A program made the translations under genes and the position numbers. Below are positions 11,456 to 23,315 of a stretch of 64,000 nucleotides of DNA, one piece after another. Under the pieces are notes generated by a model. It was not told the origin of the DNA. It was given only the letters and a program-made list of their open reading frames with translations, and ran no database searches. Source of the stretch: Isoetes taiwanensis (taxonomy: Eukaryota; Streptophyta; Lycopodiopsida; Isoetales; Isoetaceae); contig JAJEKV010000041.1 in the NCBI GenBank assembly GCA_021234155.1, forward strand, positions 11,356,689 to 11,420,688, in the 5' to 3' direction. The number at the start of each line of letters is the position of its first letter. Within the stretch, counting starts at the first letter, position 1.

Positions 11456-12600
11456 CCCGGTTCTTGGGAACTATGGCTCCTAGACGAAATCTTTGAGACA
11501 TCTGAACATCTTTGAGGTACAAGATAATGCAGAGGTACAAGCTACACCCCAAGGTATGTCCACACATCTCAACAAATTGCGTGAATCTAAACACCCAGCG
11601 TCTGCTCAATACTTTGAACTAAATGTTCCCATTCCTGTTCCTACATTTGACTCTCTACTATGAGTGCTAACAATTTTCTCAAGGTTTTGATGAGTATTAT
11701 CAAGAATATGGCCACAAGAAAGGTACCAAGTTCATCAATTCAAGAAGTGGTTCAAAATGATGAAGTAAGAGCTTGGTTGGAATATGTGATAAGTGATGGA
11801 ACTAACACATGGGATGAGATCATCAAAAGATTCCTAGCAAGGTTTGGAAAGGTTTATGATCCTCAAGATCTTGTTTTTGAATTACAAACCTTCCATATTA
11901 GAAATGGTGAGACTATTCATCAATATGTAGAAAGATTTCATGTGTATCTCACCAAATGTCAAACTAATCAAGTGCCTCACCATACCTTGCATCTTGTTGC
12001 ATCTTTTATAAGAGGTTTGACTGGCAGACCGAGAGTACACAGGAAAATGCTTAAGATTTACAAGCAGGAGGGATTTGCTACCATTCACAAGGCTTTTAAC
12101 AAGGCTATTGAAATTGCTGATGTGCTTTCTTCCTTGCCAGATGATGTTTATGCCACTAATGATCCTTTCTTCCCAGATTTTGAACAAGAGCATATGGGTC
12201 CAGATGCCATACCGGTTTATCTTCGTTAGGAAAGACAAAAAGAAATTCAAGACAATCGAAGAATCAGATAGCATCGCTGCTAATACCAAAATAGATGTTG
12301 ACAAGGTTCTTTGAGGCCCTACTTGAAGTGACCAAACAACTCCAGGAATTGAAGGCTTCAAGACCGAAAAGAAGAACTTATCCTCCATGTGCACATTGCA
12401 TGAGAGACACTCATTCTTCCGAGATTTGTTGGTGTGGGCTTTGTCTTAAATGCAATAAGAGAGGCCATTATGGTAAAGAGTGCCTGCCTGTTTTTTTTGC
12501 AAAGCCACGGGACACTATGAAGATAGATGTAGTGTTAAAGAGTATTTTGCTAGACAAGAAAAGCAAAATCACTGAAGCACCGCTTCAATTAAATATTTGT
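11456..12600 (+). pseudogene. Gag region of Tat-like element C
   Basis: This is a structural Gag remnant. The candidate start is the ATG near 11472 (MAPRRN), but frames shift repeatedly. The best continuous part, about 11720-12200, matches the plant Retrotrans_gag pattern (VRAWLEYVISDGTNTWDEII, then FHIRNGETIHQYVERF, then SFIRGLTGRPRVHRKM). Two CCHC zinc knuckles follow: CLKCNKRGHYGKEC near 12445-12485, and KATGHYEDRC near 12500-12530 in another frame. They bind element RNA. Element D carries the same region inverted. Confidence 0.8.
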
Positions 12601-13484
12601 CTGAAACTTCTTATCCTATAAGGTTTGTGCAGGAATCTGAAGAGCAGGAAGAAATTATGGCTGTGCACACCAGAGCTATGATGAAAGACAAGGAGGCAAC
12701 TCGAGAAGAAACAGAAGCAAGTGCTCTAGAAGGTAGAGGGAATAAAAACAAACCTACAGAAGAAGGTAAACAACTGATACCTCCTCTGCCCTGTCAAAAG
12801 TTTCCGAGGAAAGATAAAGACAATGATGAATTTGAGACTCTTATGAAAAGTTCAAAAATCAGTGTAGACCTACTCACATTGTTGAGAATTGCTCCTACTT
12901 ACAGAAAAAAGATGCTTAGTTTGACTCAGGAGGAACAAGTTAACCTCACACAAGAGGAGCAGATTGCTTTTACAAACCACATTGAAGAACAAATGCTGAT
13001 ACAAGATGAGCATGACCCAGGTGCCTTCACTTGTGCTGCCAACATTGGTAAAAGAGCCTTGTCCAAGGTATTACTAGATGGTGGTTCACCTTTAAATGTC
13101 ATGCCACATCATGTGATGAGACAATGTGGCCTAGAAGTTGACAAAAAAGCCCCAATGGTACTTAAGTCCTTCTCCAATTCGAAAATAAACCCCATAGGGA
13201 TTGTAAGCAAGGTACCTATAGATATTGAAGGGATTGTAGTGGCTGCTAATTTTGTAGTGGTTGCTTTTGAAGGTATGAATGAAAAATCAGATATTTATGA
13301 CCTCCTTTTAGGAAGAAGATGGTTGTCCACAGTAGATGCTAGGCCTATATGGTCAAAAGGTGAGTGTACCATTACTGATGGCAAAAGGACAGTCACTATT
13401 TTACAACAAGTTGGGGAAATTGAATCTTTTAACTATATTGAAGAAGATTTGTTGATGTCTAACCAACTGGTGAGTATGAAGTAA
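12601..13484 (+). pseudogene. Protease region of element C
   Basis: An open stretch holds a charged linker (MAVHTRAM, then KFPRKDKDNDEFETL) and then a retropepsin-like protease that cleaves the polyprotein: VLLDGGSPLNVMPHHVMRQC near 13070-13130, and YDLLLGRRWLSTVDARPIWS near 13295-13355. DGG replaces the canonical D-T/S-G in all three elements. A short tail links it to the RNase H-like domain in the next frame. Confidence 0.8.
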
Positions 13485-13486
13485 TT

Positions 13487-13960
13487 ATGGCTCAGCTTGA
13501 TATAGCAAAGAGACCATCTGACAAGTGCGAGACACTCAAGGAAAGTAGTAGTGCTTACTTATGGTTTGATGGTGGTGTTTCTAAGAAACTAAGCATAGCA
13601 TCATCTGCTGCTATTCTCAAAGACAAGTCCAGCAAATTAATGGCAAAAGTAGGCAGAATCCATTTGAATTCCACTTCTAACATGGCAGAGTATAAAGCAT
13701 TGATTGTGGATTGCGTGAGGCTAAGCACCTTGGTATTACTGACATTATTGTGTTTGGTGATTCCCAACTTGTGTGTAGACAGATCCTAGGAGATTATCAG
13801 ACCAAGAACAAGGATATGCTCATACTTAGAGATCAAGCTTTAGAAGAATTATCAGGATTTTCAACTTGGGAGCTGCATCATATAACTAGAGAGTTCAATG
13901 AGGAAGCAGATGCCTTATGCAAGAGTGTCTTGCTTGAACATCTAGCAGAAGGTGCTATTA
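13487..13960 (+). pseudogene. RNase H-like domain between protease and RT, element C
   Basis: This is an RNase H fold of the plant reverse-transcriptase-like (RVT_3, archaeal-type) group. The expected acidic residues are visible in order: D in LWFDGGVSKK, E in NMAEYKALI, D in IVFGDSQLVCRQ and D in FNEEADALCKSVL. One frameshift near 13715 splits it. Tat elements are known for an extra RNase H of this kind, normally placed after RT and before integrase. Here it lies upstream of RT. It would degrade the RNA strand of the RNA/DNA hybrid during replication. It is followed directly by the linker LAEGAIKEEELEEEELKQLH and then RT. Confidence 0.8.
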
Positions 13961-15300
13961 AAGAAGAAGAGCTTGAAGAAGAGGAACTCAAACAACTTCA
14001 TCCTATTCTGGTAATCAATGCTAGTACTGAAAAACAAGTAAGAGAAATCCAAATAGAGAAAAATGGTCAGAATAGAGTCTTGTATGTGGGAGATATGTTT
14101 AGAGAAGAAGATGAATGCACATTAACTAAATTTTTTAATGAATGGAAGGATGTGTTTGCTTGGGACTATGATGAATTAGTTGGTGTAGATAAGAACATTT
14201 GTGAGTTTGAGATAAAAGTTAAGGAGGGTATCAAACAAACGTGGATGCAAAAAACTGAGAAGAATCAATGTATCCTTGCTTGACTTAATCAGAGAAGAAT
14301 TACTTAGAATGAAAGATGCAGGTGTGATCACTGAAATATCAAATCCAGAATGGTTGTCATGCATTGTGCCTGTTGAAAAAAAAAACAAAACTATTAGAAT
14401 TTGCATTGACTATAGGGATCTGAATAAAGCCACTGTTAAAGATTGCTATCCTTTGCCTTTTTTGGAAGAAGTTTTACATGCGATTGGTGGAAGGAGATCT
14501 ACTCTTTTCTTAGATGGATTCTCGGGGTTTAATCAGATCTCACATCAAGCTAGAAGACCAGCCAAAGACAGCTTTCATTACACCATGGGGAACTTTTGCC
14601 ATGAAAAGAATGCCTTTTGGTTTGATGAATGCTCCAGCAACTTTTCAAAGAACAATGGACGCTATATTCAAGGACATGCCTTCAACTGCATTCAGGGTTT
14701 TCCTAGATGATCTTTGCTTGGGATCAGCCTTAAGGGATCATTTTAACTATCTAACTAAAATATGTGTTATGTGCAGAAAAGGAGGTGTGAGTTTAAATCC
14801 CAAAAATGCGTGTTTCTCCGCTCCAAGGAGGATTGTGGGCCATGAAGTATCTTCCAAAGGGATTCAAGTAGCTGAAAGTAAGGTGGATGCCCCGAAAAAA
14901 TTAGCACCACCTAAAAACCCAAGTAGGGAAGTAAAAGTTTTTGGGATGGTAAGTTTTCGAGAGGATGTATGTCCCACATTTCTCTAATATTGTGGCTCCT
15001 ATATCTGATCTCACCAAGGTTGGCAAGTATACCAAACATGAGAGCAAGCTAATTATGGTTGAATGGACTCGTATTACATGCCAGCTTGCTTTTTGATAAT
15101 ATTATACAAGCCATCTCCAATTCTCAGACATTGAAACCTCCCGATACATCCAAATCCTTTGAGGCTTATATCATTATAACCAAAAGGGTCAGTAGGATTA
15201 GTTCTGCTGCAAGAAGATGAGGTGGTAACTTTTGCCAAAGAAAATTTGGTCTAACACCTGAAATGAGATATCCAAGACTTGAAAAAGTGCAGCAGCCCTT
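13961..15300 (+). pseudogene. Reverse transcriptase and degenerate RNase H of element C
   Basis: After the linker (FFNEWKDVFAWDYDELVGVD) come the RT motifs: NPEWLSCIVPVEKKNKTIRI, then CIDYRDLNKATVKDCYPLPF, FLDGFSGFNQI, PFGLMNAPATFQRTMD and VFLDDLCLG (FLDD box). At least four frame shifts occur, several at CAG/CTG sites where the inverted copy D reads cleanly. The RT-linked RNase H (KPPDTSKSFEAYIIITK, about 15125-15185) lacks the first catalytic Asp, as in A. Confidence 0.82.
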
Positions 15301-15499
15301 ATGTTCTTGATTGATAGACGGGGACATCTCATTCAAAAAGAGCCATACTCAAGTGTACATGAAACAAAATCCTTTATCCTTGATGTTCTCAAAGAAGCGA
15401 CCCTAAGGCTAAGATATGTAGATGGGCTTGTAAAATCCAAGCTTATGATATTGTTGTCAAAGTGATCACTTTAGTTAATGATCCTAGTTCATACTTGAC

Positions 15500-15929
15500 T
15501 AATATCTTGTTCTGGACAGAAGATGAAGAAGGTTTGGCTAATGATGTTCAAGAAGATGCGGATGCGCATGTAAATCTTGTTGCGGGGAGGAAGATTGGCA
15601 AGAAGAGATAAGAAGGTTTCGAGAATTTGAATGAAGTACCGTAAGGCCTCAATTCTAGCCAAAAAGAAGGTTCAAAGAAAAAAATGCAACAAGTATAGAC
15701 TAATTGGAGATGTGTTATGCAGGTATGACAAGGAAGGCATTATCCTAAGGTGTGTTGACAAAGAAGAAGCTAGATTAGTGGTGGAAGCGTGCCATGAAGG
15801 GGTATGTGGTGGACACTTTGCAGCAGATACCACAGCAAAGAAGATTTTGAGGTTTTTGGCAGAAGGATTCTTCAGCCAGCTGCATTAACTGCCATAACTT
15901 CCCCAGGACCCTTCCAGACCTAGGGGCTT
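15500..15929 (+). pseudogene. Integrase N-terminus of element C, truncated
   Basis: The best part is DVLCRYDKEGIILRCVDKEE then LVVEACHEGVCGGHF (about 15710-15820), the start of the HHCC zinc finger. Coding decays after KKILRF. At about 15929 the sequence passes straight into the middle of an R repeat (GGGGCTTTTACGCT). The integrase core is absent. Element D stops at the identical point. Confidence 0.8.
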
Positions 15930-16933
15930 TTACGCTAAATTGAAGACTACTGGTGTGAAGTACATGCAAAAGTGATCTCCTGCTGCGGATTCGACCCTCC
16001 TTGCTGGTCAAATTGATCGTTGATCAGTAAAGCTGACCATAAACCTGTCCGTTTTTTCGGAAATATGCTTTGCTCATTAACTGTGGGCATCGAAAATGAT
16101 GTGATTCCTCAGATTTGATATATCAAGTGAATGAAAATCCAATTTGGTAATATCTCTCCCTTTGAAATTGTTGAAATTCCAAAAAGTAGCTCTAAAATCG
16201 CTTCTATATTGCATAAAGACTAAAGAAAATTCAAAAAATAGCTTATTTTGTTTCCTTCAACTAGTATGTATATCAGTCAATACTGTTCTATGGTTAATAA
16301 AGAAGAAACTCTGCTCATCATAATACCATTCCGTTTCTCATCATTTTAACTGCACCTTTGTATGCTCTATAGTTGAACTCCTGAAGCTCTAGTGGTATAA
16401 ATAACAAGGGTTGACTTAGGATATCTCCAATGTTCCTTTTACATAGACTTCCTATTTAAATAACGATAAAATTTGAAAAAGCATTCTCTGTCAGTTCATA
16501 AAACCCCATAGTTCCAAAATATCTTTATCTCTGGACTGTATTAGCGTTTGCATGTGACCCTTTAGACCCTTTAATACCTTCCCAGGTGGTTTCATTCAAA
16601 AAAGATATTCCTAAAGAATTCTCAAAAGAAAGTCACGAGGGCATTGACCAAATTTTGACCCAGTCAGTTGTGTGTTTTTAAAGTACCAAATGATATCTGA
16701 CTTCTGAATATATTTTGCACATATATCACATCAATTGTCTAGTATACTATTGCATTGATTTCAGGAAAAAATTCGATTTATATTGCTCAGAATCTAAAGG
16801 TTAGCACTGTGCATTTTTTTCCAATTTGGGAAACTGGTTCTAACAGATTCCTTGAAGGTTGTTTCTGCAAATTTTATGCATAGAGTGGTTGCCTAAAGCA
16901 ACCTGGAGGTCCTATACCATTCCAGTTGAGGGA
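15930..16933 (+). repeat. R repeat, plus orientation, copy 4 (3' half)
   Basis: This copy is entered in mid-unit at GGGGCTTTTACGCT and runs further than any other plus copy, through CACATCAATTGTCTAGT and a unique tail to GTTGAGGGAT. The next R copy starts immediately at 16934, which makes a head-to-tail R-R arrangement. Near 16903 the tail has TGGAGGTCCTATACC, which resembles a tRNA-Gln-type primer site only in its first 11 bases. Confidence 0.6.
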
Positions 16934-19213
16934 TTGCACTTTGAAGTCATCAGGGGTTTGGCAAACCAGTCTCCCTCTTTTTTTTAGCATGATGCTGCCA
17001 CTCATGGCAGCATAGAAGAGCCTAGACATATCTGACATTTGGCTCATTGATTGCATGAGGAAATATGAAGACCATTGGCTTTCAGAAGCATTTGAAGACT
17101 CAGTCAAACAGCAAAAGGAACAAATGTTTAGAAGAACCAAAGAAGGACATTCACTTGGTTATTTCAAAATTGGAGGATGGACAAGGTTTTTGATTATCAT
17201 CCAAAGTACTAGAGATCACTCCTACAAGATTTGAAGTCACTTGTTGAAGAATTGCGAGGCATGAGCATGGTATGAAGTCTATTTCATGATTTGAGCATTT
17301 GAAGTTTGGATTCTTGATGTTGTAAGAGTTTTGCCTAGCCAATTTCCCATTTTTATAGCCATTTGACTCATATTCCACCTTCCTATCTCTTGTCATCTCT
17401 ACACTTCATACTATCATTTCCCATACACCTATATTTCATCATACCATACCTTGGGATTGTTCAAATCACTTTTCCCTAGTCAAAATGACCCACACACTCA
17501 TGATCCATCCATACATTCATAAGTTTACCAAAAGAAACTAAAAAAGTTGAGGCTTTACCCTACTTTCTCTCACTTCAAAAAACCTAGGGTTAAAATGATC
17601 ACTAGGTTGAGGAAAGGTTGTCACCTATGTCTAGTGGCAAAAGAATTCTTTTTATGCCCACATCATCACTCACAAGTCCACATTACTATTCATTACACAC
17701 GTGTGAACCCACATCATTTTCATTCCATATCCACCTCATTAAAACATTTTTGACTAGGGAAAAGTTCTTTTTGTCATCCAATGGTACCACATCAGCAGTA
17801 CATTTGCCACCTCACCAAAATTTATGCCTAGTCACCCCCCGCGACTCTTTTGACAAAAAATCAAAGTGCTCCAAATCATCTTTTGACAAAACCACCGGTA
17901 GCCCTTGTGAAAATATGCCACCTGGCACAAAAAAGATTTTCAAATTGAGTTGTTTGGACCTCCTTAAGCTACTTCTTGGGAAAGCGTGCCTTCTTTGGAA
18001 AAAAATGGCAAAACCTACCTACATCTATTCCCCCCATCTATATACCCCTCTCATTTCCGCCAAGTGGCGTCCCCTCGGGCGTGCCGGTCGAAACACGAGC
18101 CGACTGGCGTGGGAGGAGACCACTAATTAGTTAAAACGGCTTGAGAAGTCTATTTATATCCTTGTTTAACTTTTTGCTCTTGGCCCGTGGGATATATCCA
18201 TTGAAGAAAGCAAGAACCCTAAATTTTTGCCAACCAAGAAACGGAATTTTTGGTCAGATCCGACCACTAATTCACATCATTACCTTCCAATCCACCTCCG
18301 CAACATCAAGAAAACCAAATAGAAGCTAAAAAGACAAAGGATCCGCCGTAGATTCAAGAATTGCAAACGTAAGCGTGGCCTTTTTAAAGAGGGCAAATCT
18401 CTATGCGAAAGTTAGGGGCTTTTACGCTAAATTGAAGACTCTTGGTGTGAAGTACATGCAAAAGTGATCTCCTGGCCGCGGATTCGACCCTCCTTTTGCT
18501 GGTCAAATTGATCGTTGATCGAAGTGACCATAAACCCGTCCGTTTTTTCGAAATATGCTTTGCTCATTAAGCGTGGGCATCGAAAATGATGTGATTCCTG
18601 CATTTGATATATCAAGTGAATGAAAATCCAATTTGGTAATATCTCTCCCTTTGAAATTGTTGAAATTCCAAAAAGTAGCTCTAAAATCGCTTCTATATTG
18701 CATAAAGACTAAAGAAAATTCAAAAAATAGCTTATTTTGTTTCCTTCAACTAGTATGTATATCAGTCAATACTGTTCTATGGTTAATAAAGAAGAAACTC
18801 TGCTCATCATAATACCATTCCGTTTCTCATCATTTTAACTGCACCTTTGTATGCTCTATAGTTGAACTCCTGAAGCTCTAGTGGTATAAATAACAAGGGT
18901 TGACTTAGGATATCTCCAATGTTCCTTTTACATAGACTTCCTATTTAAATAACGATAAAATTTGAAAAAGCATTCTCTGTGGCAAAAGACACAGTCTGTC
19001 AGTTCATAAAACCCCATAGTTCCAAAATATCTTTATCTTCGATCAGATTAGCGTTTGCATGTGACCCTTTAGACCCTTTAATACCTTCCCGTGGTTTCAT
19101 TCAAAAAGATATTCCTAAAGAATTCGAACAAGTCTGCAGAGGGCATTGACCAAATTTTGACCCGGTACCAGGTGTTTTTAAAGTACCAAATGATATCTGA
19201 CTTCTGAATATAT
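16934..19213 (+). repeat. R repeat, plus orientation, copy 5 (longest)
   Basis: This is the most complete plus copy, about 2.3 kb. It starts at TGCACTTTGAAGTCATC, has TATTTATATCC near 18150, and continues through GGGGCTTTTACGCT to CTTCTGAATATAT. It then flips into the minus copy at 19214. It is probably a long LTR of the Tat-like family. No coding sequence is supported. Confidence 0.6.
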
Positions 19214-20018
19214 CGATCGTTGATTTGGTACTTTAAAAGCACACAACTGACTGGGTCAAAATTTGGTCAATGCCTGGAGGTCAAGAGAGCTTCGCTATGT
19301 AATCTGCCGAATATCTTTTTGAATGAAACCACCCGAAGGTATTAAAGGGTCTAAAGGGTCACATGCAAACGCCAATACAAATGTAGATAAAGATATTTTG
19401 GAACTATGGGGTTTTATGAATCGACTGTGATCGTGGTCTTTTGCCACAGAGAATGCTTTTTCAAATTTTATCGCTATTTAAATAGGAAGTCTATGTAAAA
19501 GGAACATTGGAGATATCCTAAGTCAACCCTTGTTATTTATACCACTAGAGCTTCAGAGTTCAACTATAGAGCATACAAAGGTGCGCTTAAAATGATGAGA
19601 AACGGAATGGTATTATGATGAGCAGAGTTTCTTCTTTATTAACCATAGAACAGTATTGACTGATATACATACTAGTTGAAGGAAACAAAATAAGCTATTT
19701 TTGAATTTTCTTTAGTCTTTATGCAATATAGAAGCGATTTTAGAGCTACTTTTTGAATTTCAACAATTTCAAAGGAGAGATATTACCAAATTGGATTTTC
19801 ATTCACTTGATATATCAAACTGAGGAATCACATCATTTTCGATGCCCACGCTAATGAGCAAAGCATATTTCTAAAAAAACGGGACAGTGTTTATGGTCGC
19901 CTTTTATATCGATCAACGATCAATTTGACCAGCAAGGAGGGTCGAATCCGCAGCAGGAGATCACTTTTGCATGTACTTCACACCAGTAGTCTTCAATTTA
20001 GCGTAAAAGCCCCTAGGT
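19214..20018 (-). repeat. R repeat, minus orientation, copy 6 (partial)
   Basis: This is the reverse complement of the R 3' half, ending at AGCGTAAAAGCCCCTA, where the inverted element D begins. It is the mirror image of the C-to-R junction at 15929/15930. Confidence 0.65.
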
Positions 20019-20480
20019 CTCGAAGGGTCCTGGGGAAGTTATGGCAGTTAATGTAAATTGGTCAAGAATCCTTACGCCAAAAAAACCTCAAAATCTTCTT
20101 TGCTGTGGTATCTGCTGCAAAGTGTCCACCACATACCCCTTCATGGCACACTTCCACCACTAATCTAGCTTCTTCTTTGTCAACACACCTTAGGATAATG
20201 CCTTCCTTGTCATACCTGCATAACACATCTCCAATTAGTCTATACTTGTTGCATTTTTTCTTTGAACCTTTTTTTTGGCTAGAATTGAGGCCTTCGGTAC
20301 TTCATTCAGCTCCGCAAACCTTCTTATCTCTTCTTGCCAATCTTCCTCCTCGCACAAGATTTACATCTCAGACTGCATCTTCTTGAACATCATTAGCCAA
20401 ACCTTCTTCATCTTCCCCGTCCAGAACAAGATATTAGTCAAGTATGAACTAGGATCATTAACTAAAGTGATCACTTTGAC
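20019..20480 (-). pseudogene. Integrase N-terminus of element D, truncated
   Basis: This is the mirror copy of the C integrase start, with the HHCC opening on the minus strand around 20100-20160. Coding is more broken than in C. The truncation point relative to the polyprotein is the same as in C. Confidence 0.75.
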
Positions 20481-20639
20481 AACAATATCATAAGCTTGGA
20501 TTTTACAAGCCCATCTACATATCTTAGCCTTAGGTGCTTCTTTGAGAACATCAAGGATAAAGGATTTTGTTTCATGTACACTTGAGTATGGCTCTTTGAA
20601 TGAGATGTCCCCTGCCTATCAATCAAGAACATAAGGGCT

Positions 20640-21984
20640 GCCGTGCACTTTTTTCAAGTCTTGGATATCTCATTTCAAGGTGTTAGACCAAATTTTGCCG
20701 GGCAAAAGTTACCACCCTCATCTTCTTGCAGCAGAACTAATCCTACTGACCCTTTTGGTTATAATTGATATAAGCCTCAAAGGATTTGGATGTATCAGAG
20801 GTTTCAAGAATGTAATTGGAGATGGCTTGTATAATATTATCAAAAGCAAGTCGGGCATGTCCGAGTCCATTCAACCATAATTAGCTTGCTCTCATGTTTG
20901 GTATACTTGCCAACCTTGGTGAGATCAGATATAGGAGCCACAAAGATTAGAGAAATGTGGGACATACATCCTCAGAAAACTTACCATCCCCAAAAAACTT
21001 TTTACTTCCCTAACAGTTTTAGGTGGTGCTAATTTTTTCAGGGCATCCACCTTACTTTCAGCTACTTGAATCCCTTTGGAAGATACTTCATGGCCCAGCA
21101 ATCCTCCCTTGGAGCAGAGAAACACGCATTTTTTGGGATTTAAACTCACACCTCCTTTTCTGCACATAACACATATTTTAGTTAGATAGTTAAAATGATC
21201 CCTTAAGGCTGATCCCAAGCAAAGATCATCTAGGAAAACCCTGAATGCAGTTGAAGGCATGTCCTTGAATATAGCGTCCATTGTTCTTTGAAAAGTTGCT
21301 GGAGCATTCATCAAACCAAAAGGCATTCTTTTCATGGCAAAAGTTCCCCATGGTGTAATGAAAGTCGCTTTTTGGCTGGTCTTCTAGCTTGACAGAGATC
21401 TGATTAAACCCTGAGAATCCATCTAAGAAAGAGTAGATCTCCTTCCCTGCAACTGCATGTAAAACTTCTTCCAAAAAAGGCAAAGGATAGCAATCTTTAA
21501 CAGTGGCTTTATTCAGATCCCTATAGTCAATGCAAATTCTAATAGTTTTGTTTTTTTTTTCAACAGGCACAATGCATGACAACCATTCTGGATTTGATAT
21601 TTCAGTGATCACACCTGCATCTTTCATTCTAAGTAATTCTTCTCTGATTAAGTCAAGCAAGGATACATTGATTCTTCTGAGTTTTTGCATCACAGGTTTG
21701 ATACCCTCCTTAACTTTTATCTCAAACTCACAAATGTTCTTATCTACACCAACTAATTCATCATAGTCCCAAGCAAACACATCCTTCCATTCATTAAAAA
21801 ATTTAGTTAATGTGCATTCATCTTCTTCTCTAAACATATCTCCCACATACAAGACTCTATTCTGACCATTTTTCTCTATTTGGATTTCTCTTACTTGTTT
21901 TTCAAGATTAGCATTGATTACCGTAATAGGATGAAGTTGTTTGAGTTCCTCTTCTTCAAGCTCTTCTTCTTTAATAGCACCACC
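20640..21984 (-). pseudogene. Reverse transcriptase and degenerate RNase H of element D
   Basis: Minus-strand RT reads better than C over its core: NPEWLSCIVPVEKKNKTIRI, CIDYRDLNKATVKDCYPLPF, LHAVAGKEIYSFLDGFSGFN, then PFGLMNAPATFQRTMDAIF, VFLDDLCLG and LGHEVSSKGIQVAESKVDAL. One shift near 21370 breaks the frame. The FLDD box is at about 21230-21240. The linker (FFNEWKDVFAWDYDELVGVD) is intact. The linked RNase H remnant is degenerate. Confidence 0.83.
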
Positions 21985-22400
21985 TTCGCTAGATGTTCAA
22001 GCAAGACACTCTTGCATAAGGCATCCGCTTCCTCATTGAACTCTCTAGTTATATGATGCAGCTCCCAAGTTGAAAATCCTGATAATTCTTCTAAAGCTTG
22101 ATCTCTAAGTATGAGCATATCCTTGTTCTTGGTCTGATAATCTCCTAGGATCTGTCTACACACAAGTTGGGAATCACCAAACACAATAATGTCGTAAGAA
22201 TACCAAGGTGCTTAGCCTCCGCAATCCTCGCAATCAATGCTTTATACCGCCATGTTAGAAGTGGAATTCAAATGGATTCTGCCTACTTTTGCCATTAATT
22301 TGCTGGACTTGTCTTTGAGAATAGCAGCAGATGATGCTATGCTTAGTTTCTTAGAAACACCACCATCAAACCATAAGTAAGCACTACTACTTTCCTTGAG
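21985..22400 (-). pseudogene. RNase H-like domain between protease and RT, element D
   Basis: The visible core is MFGDSQLVCRQILGDYQTKN through LHHITREFNEEADALCKSVL (about 22184-21995), with two of the four acidic residues. The first part (LMVVFLRN, the shifted form of the LWFDGG strand) lies near 22375-22345 and is out of frame. Position and order are the same as in C. Confidence 0.75.
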
Positions 22401-23310
22401 TGTCGCAGACTTGTCGATGGTCTCTTTGCTATATCAAGTTGAGCCATAATTACTTCATACTCACCAGGTTGGTTAGACATCAACAAATCTTCTTCAATAT
22501 AGTTAAAAGATTCAATTTCCCCAACTTGTTGTAAATAGTGACCGCCCTTTGCCATCAAGAATGGTACACTCACCTTTTGACCATATAGGCCTAGCATCTA
22601 CTGTGGACAACCATCTTCTTCCTAAAAGGAGGTCATAAATATCTGATTTTTCATTCATACCTTCAAAAGCAACCACTACAAAATTAGCAGCCACTACAAT
22701 CCCTTCAATATCTATAGGTACCTTGCTTACAATCCCTATGGGGTTTATTTTCGAATTGGAGAAGGACTTAAGTACCATTGGGGCTTTTTTGTCAACTTCT
22801 AGGCCACATTGTCTCATCACATGATGTGGCATGACATTTAAAGGTGAACCACCATCTAGTAATACCTTGGACAAGGCTCTTTTACCAATGTTGGCAGCAC
22901 AAGTGAAGGCACACCGGTCATGCTCATCTTGTATCAAGATTTGTTCTTCAATGTGGTTTGTAAAAGCAATCCGCTCCTCTTGTGTGAGGTTAACTTGTTC
23001 CTCCCCGAGTCAAACTAAGCATCTTTTTTTCTCGTAAGTAGGAGCAATTCTCAACAATGTGAGTAGGTCTACACCGATTTTTGAACTTTTCATAAGAGTC
23101 TCAAATTCATCATTGTCTTTATCTTTCCTCGGAAACTTTTGACAGTATGGGAGGAGGTATCGGTTGTTTACCTTCTTCAGAGGTTTGTTTTATTCCCTCT
23201 ACCTTCCGAGCACTTGCTTCTCGTTTCTTCTCGAAGTTGCCTCCTTGTCTTTCATCATAGCTCCGGTGTGCACAGTACCATAATTTCTTCCCGCTCTTCA
23301 GATTCTGCAC
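22401..23310 (-). pseudogene. Protease region of element D
   Basis: VLLDGGSPLNVMPHHVMRQC and YDLLLGRRWLSTVDARPIWS are intact in one 141-codon frame (22937-22512). The upstream linker is scrambled near 23110-23310, where C reads cleanly; the differences there are again at CTG/CAG sites. Confidence 0.78.
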
Positions 23311-23315
23311 AAACC

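Noticed and set aside
11456-15929. Element C as a DNA transposon with R as terminal inverted repeats
   Set aside because: R flanks C in inverted orientation, but the contents are retroviral-type gag-pol, the R edges differ on each side, and no target duplication is present.
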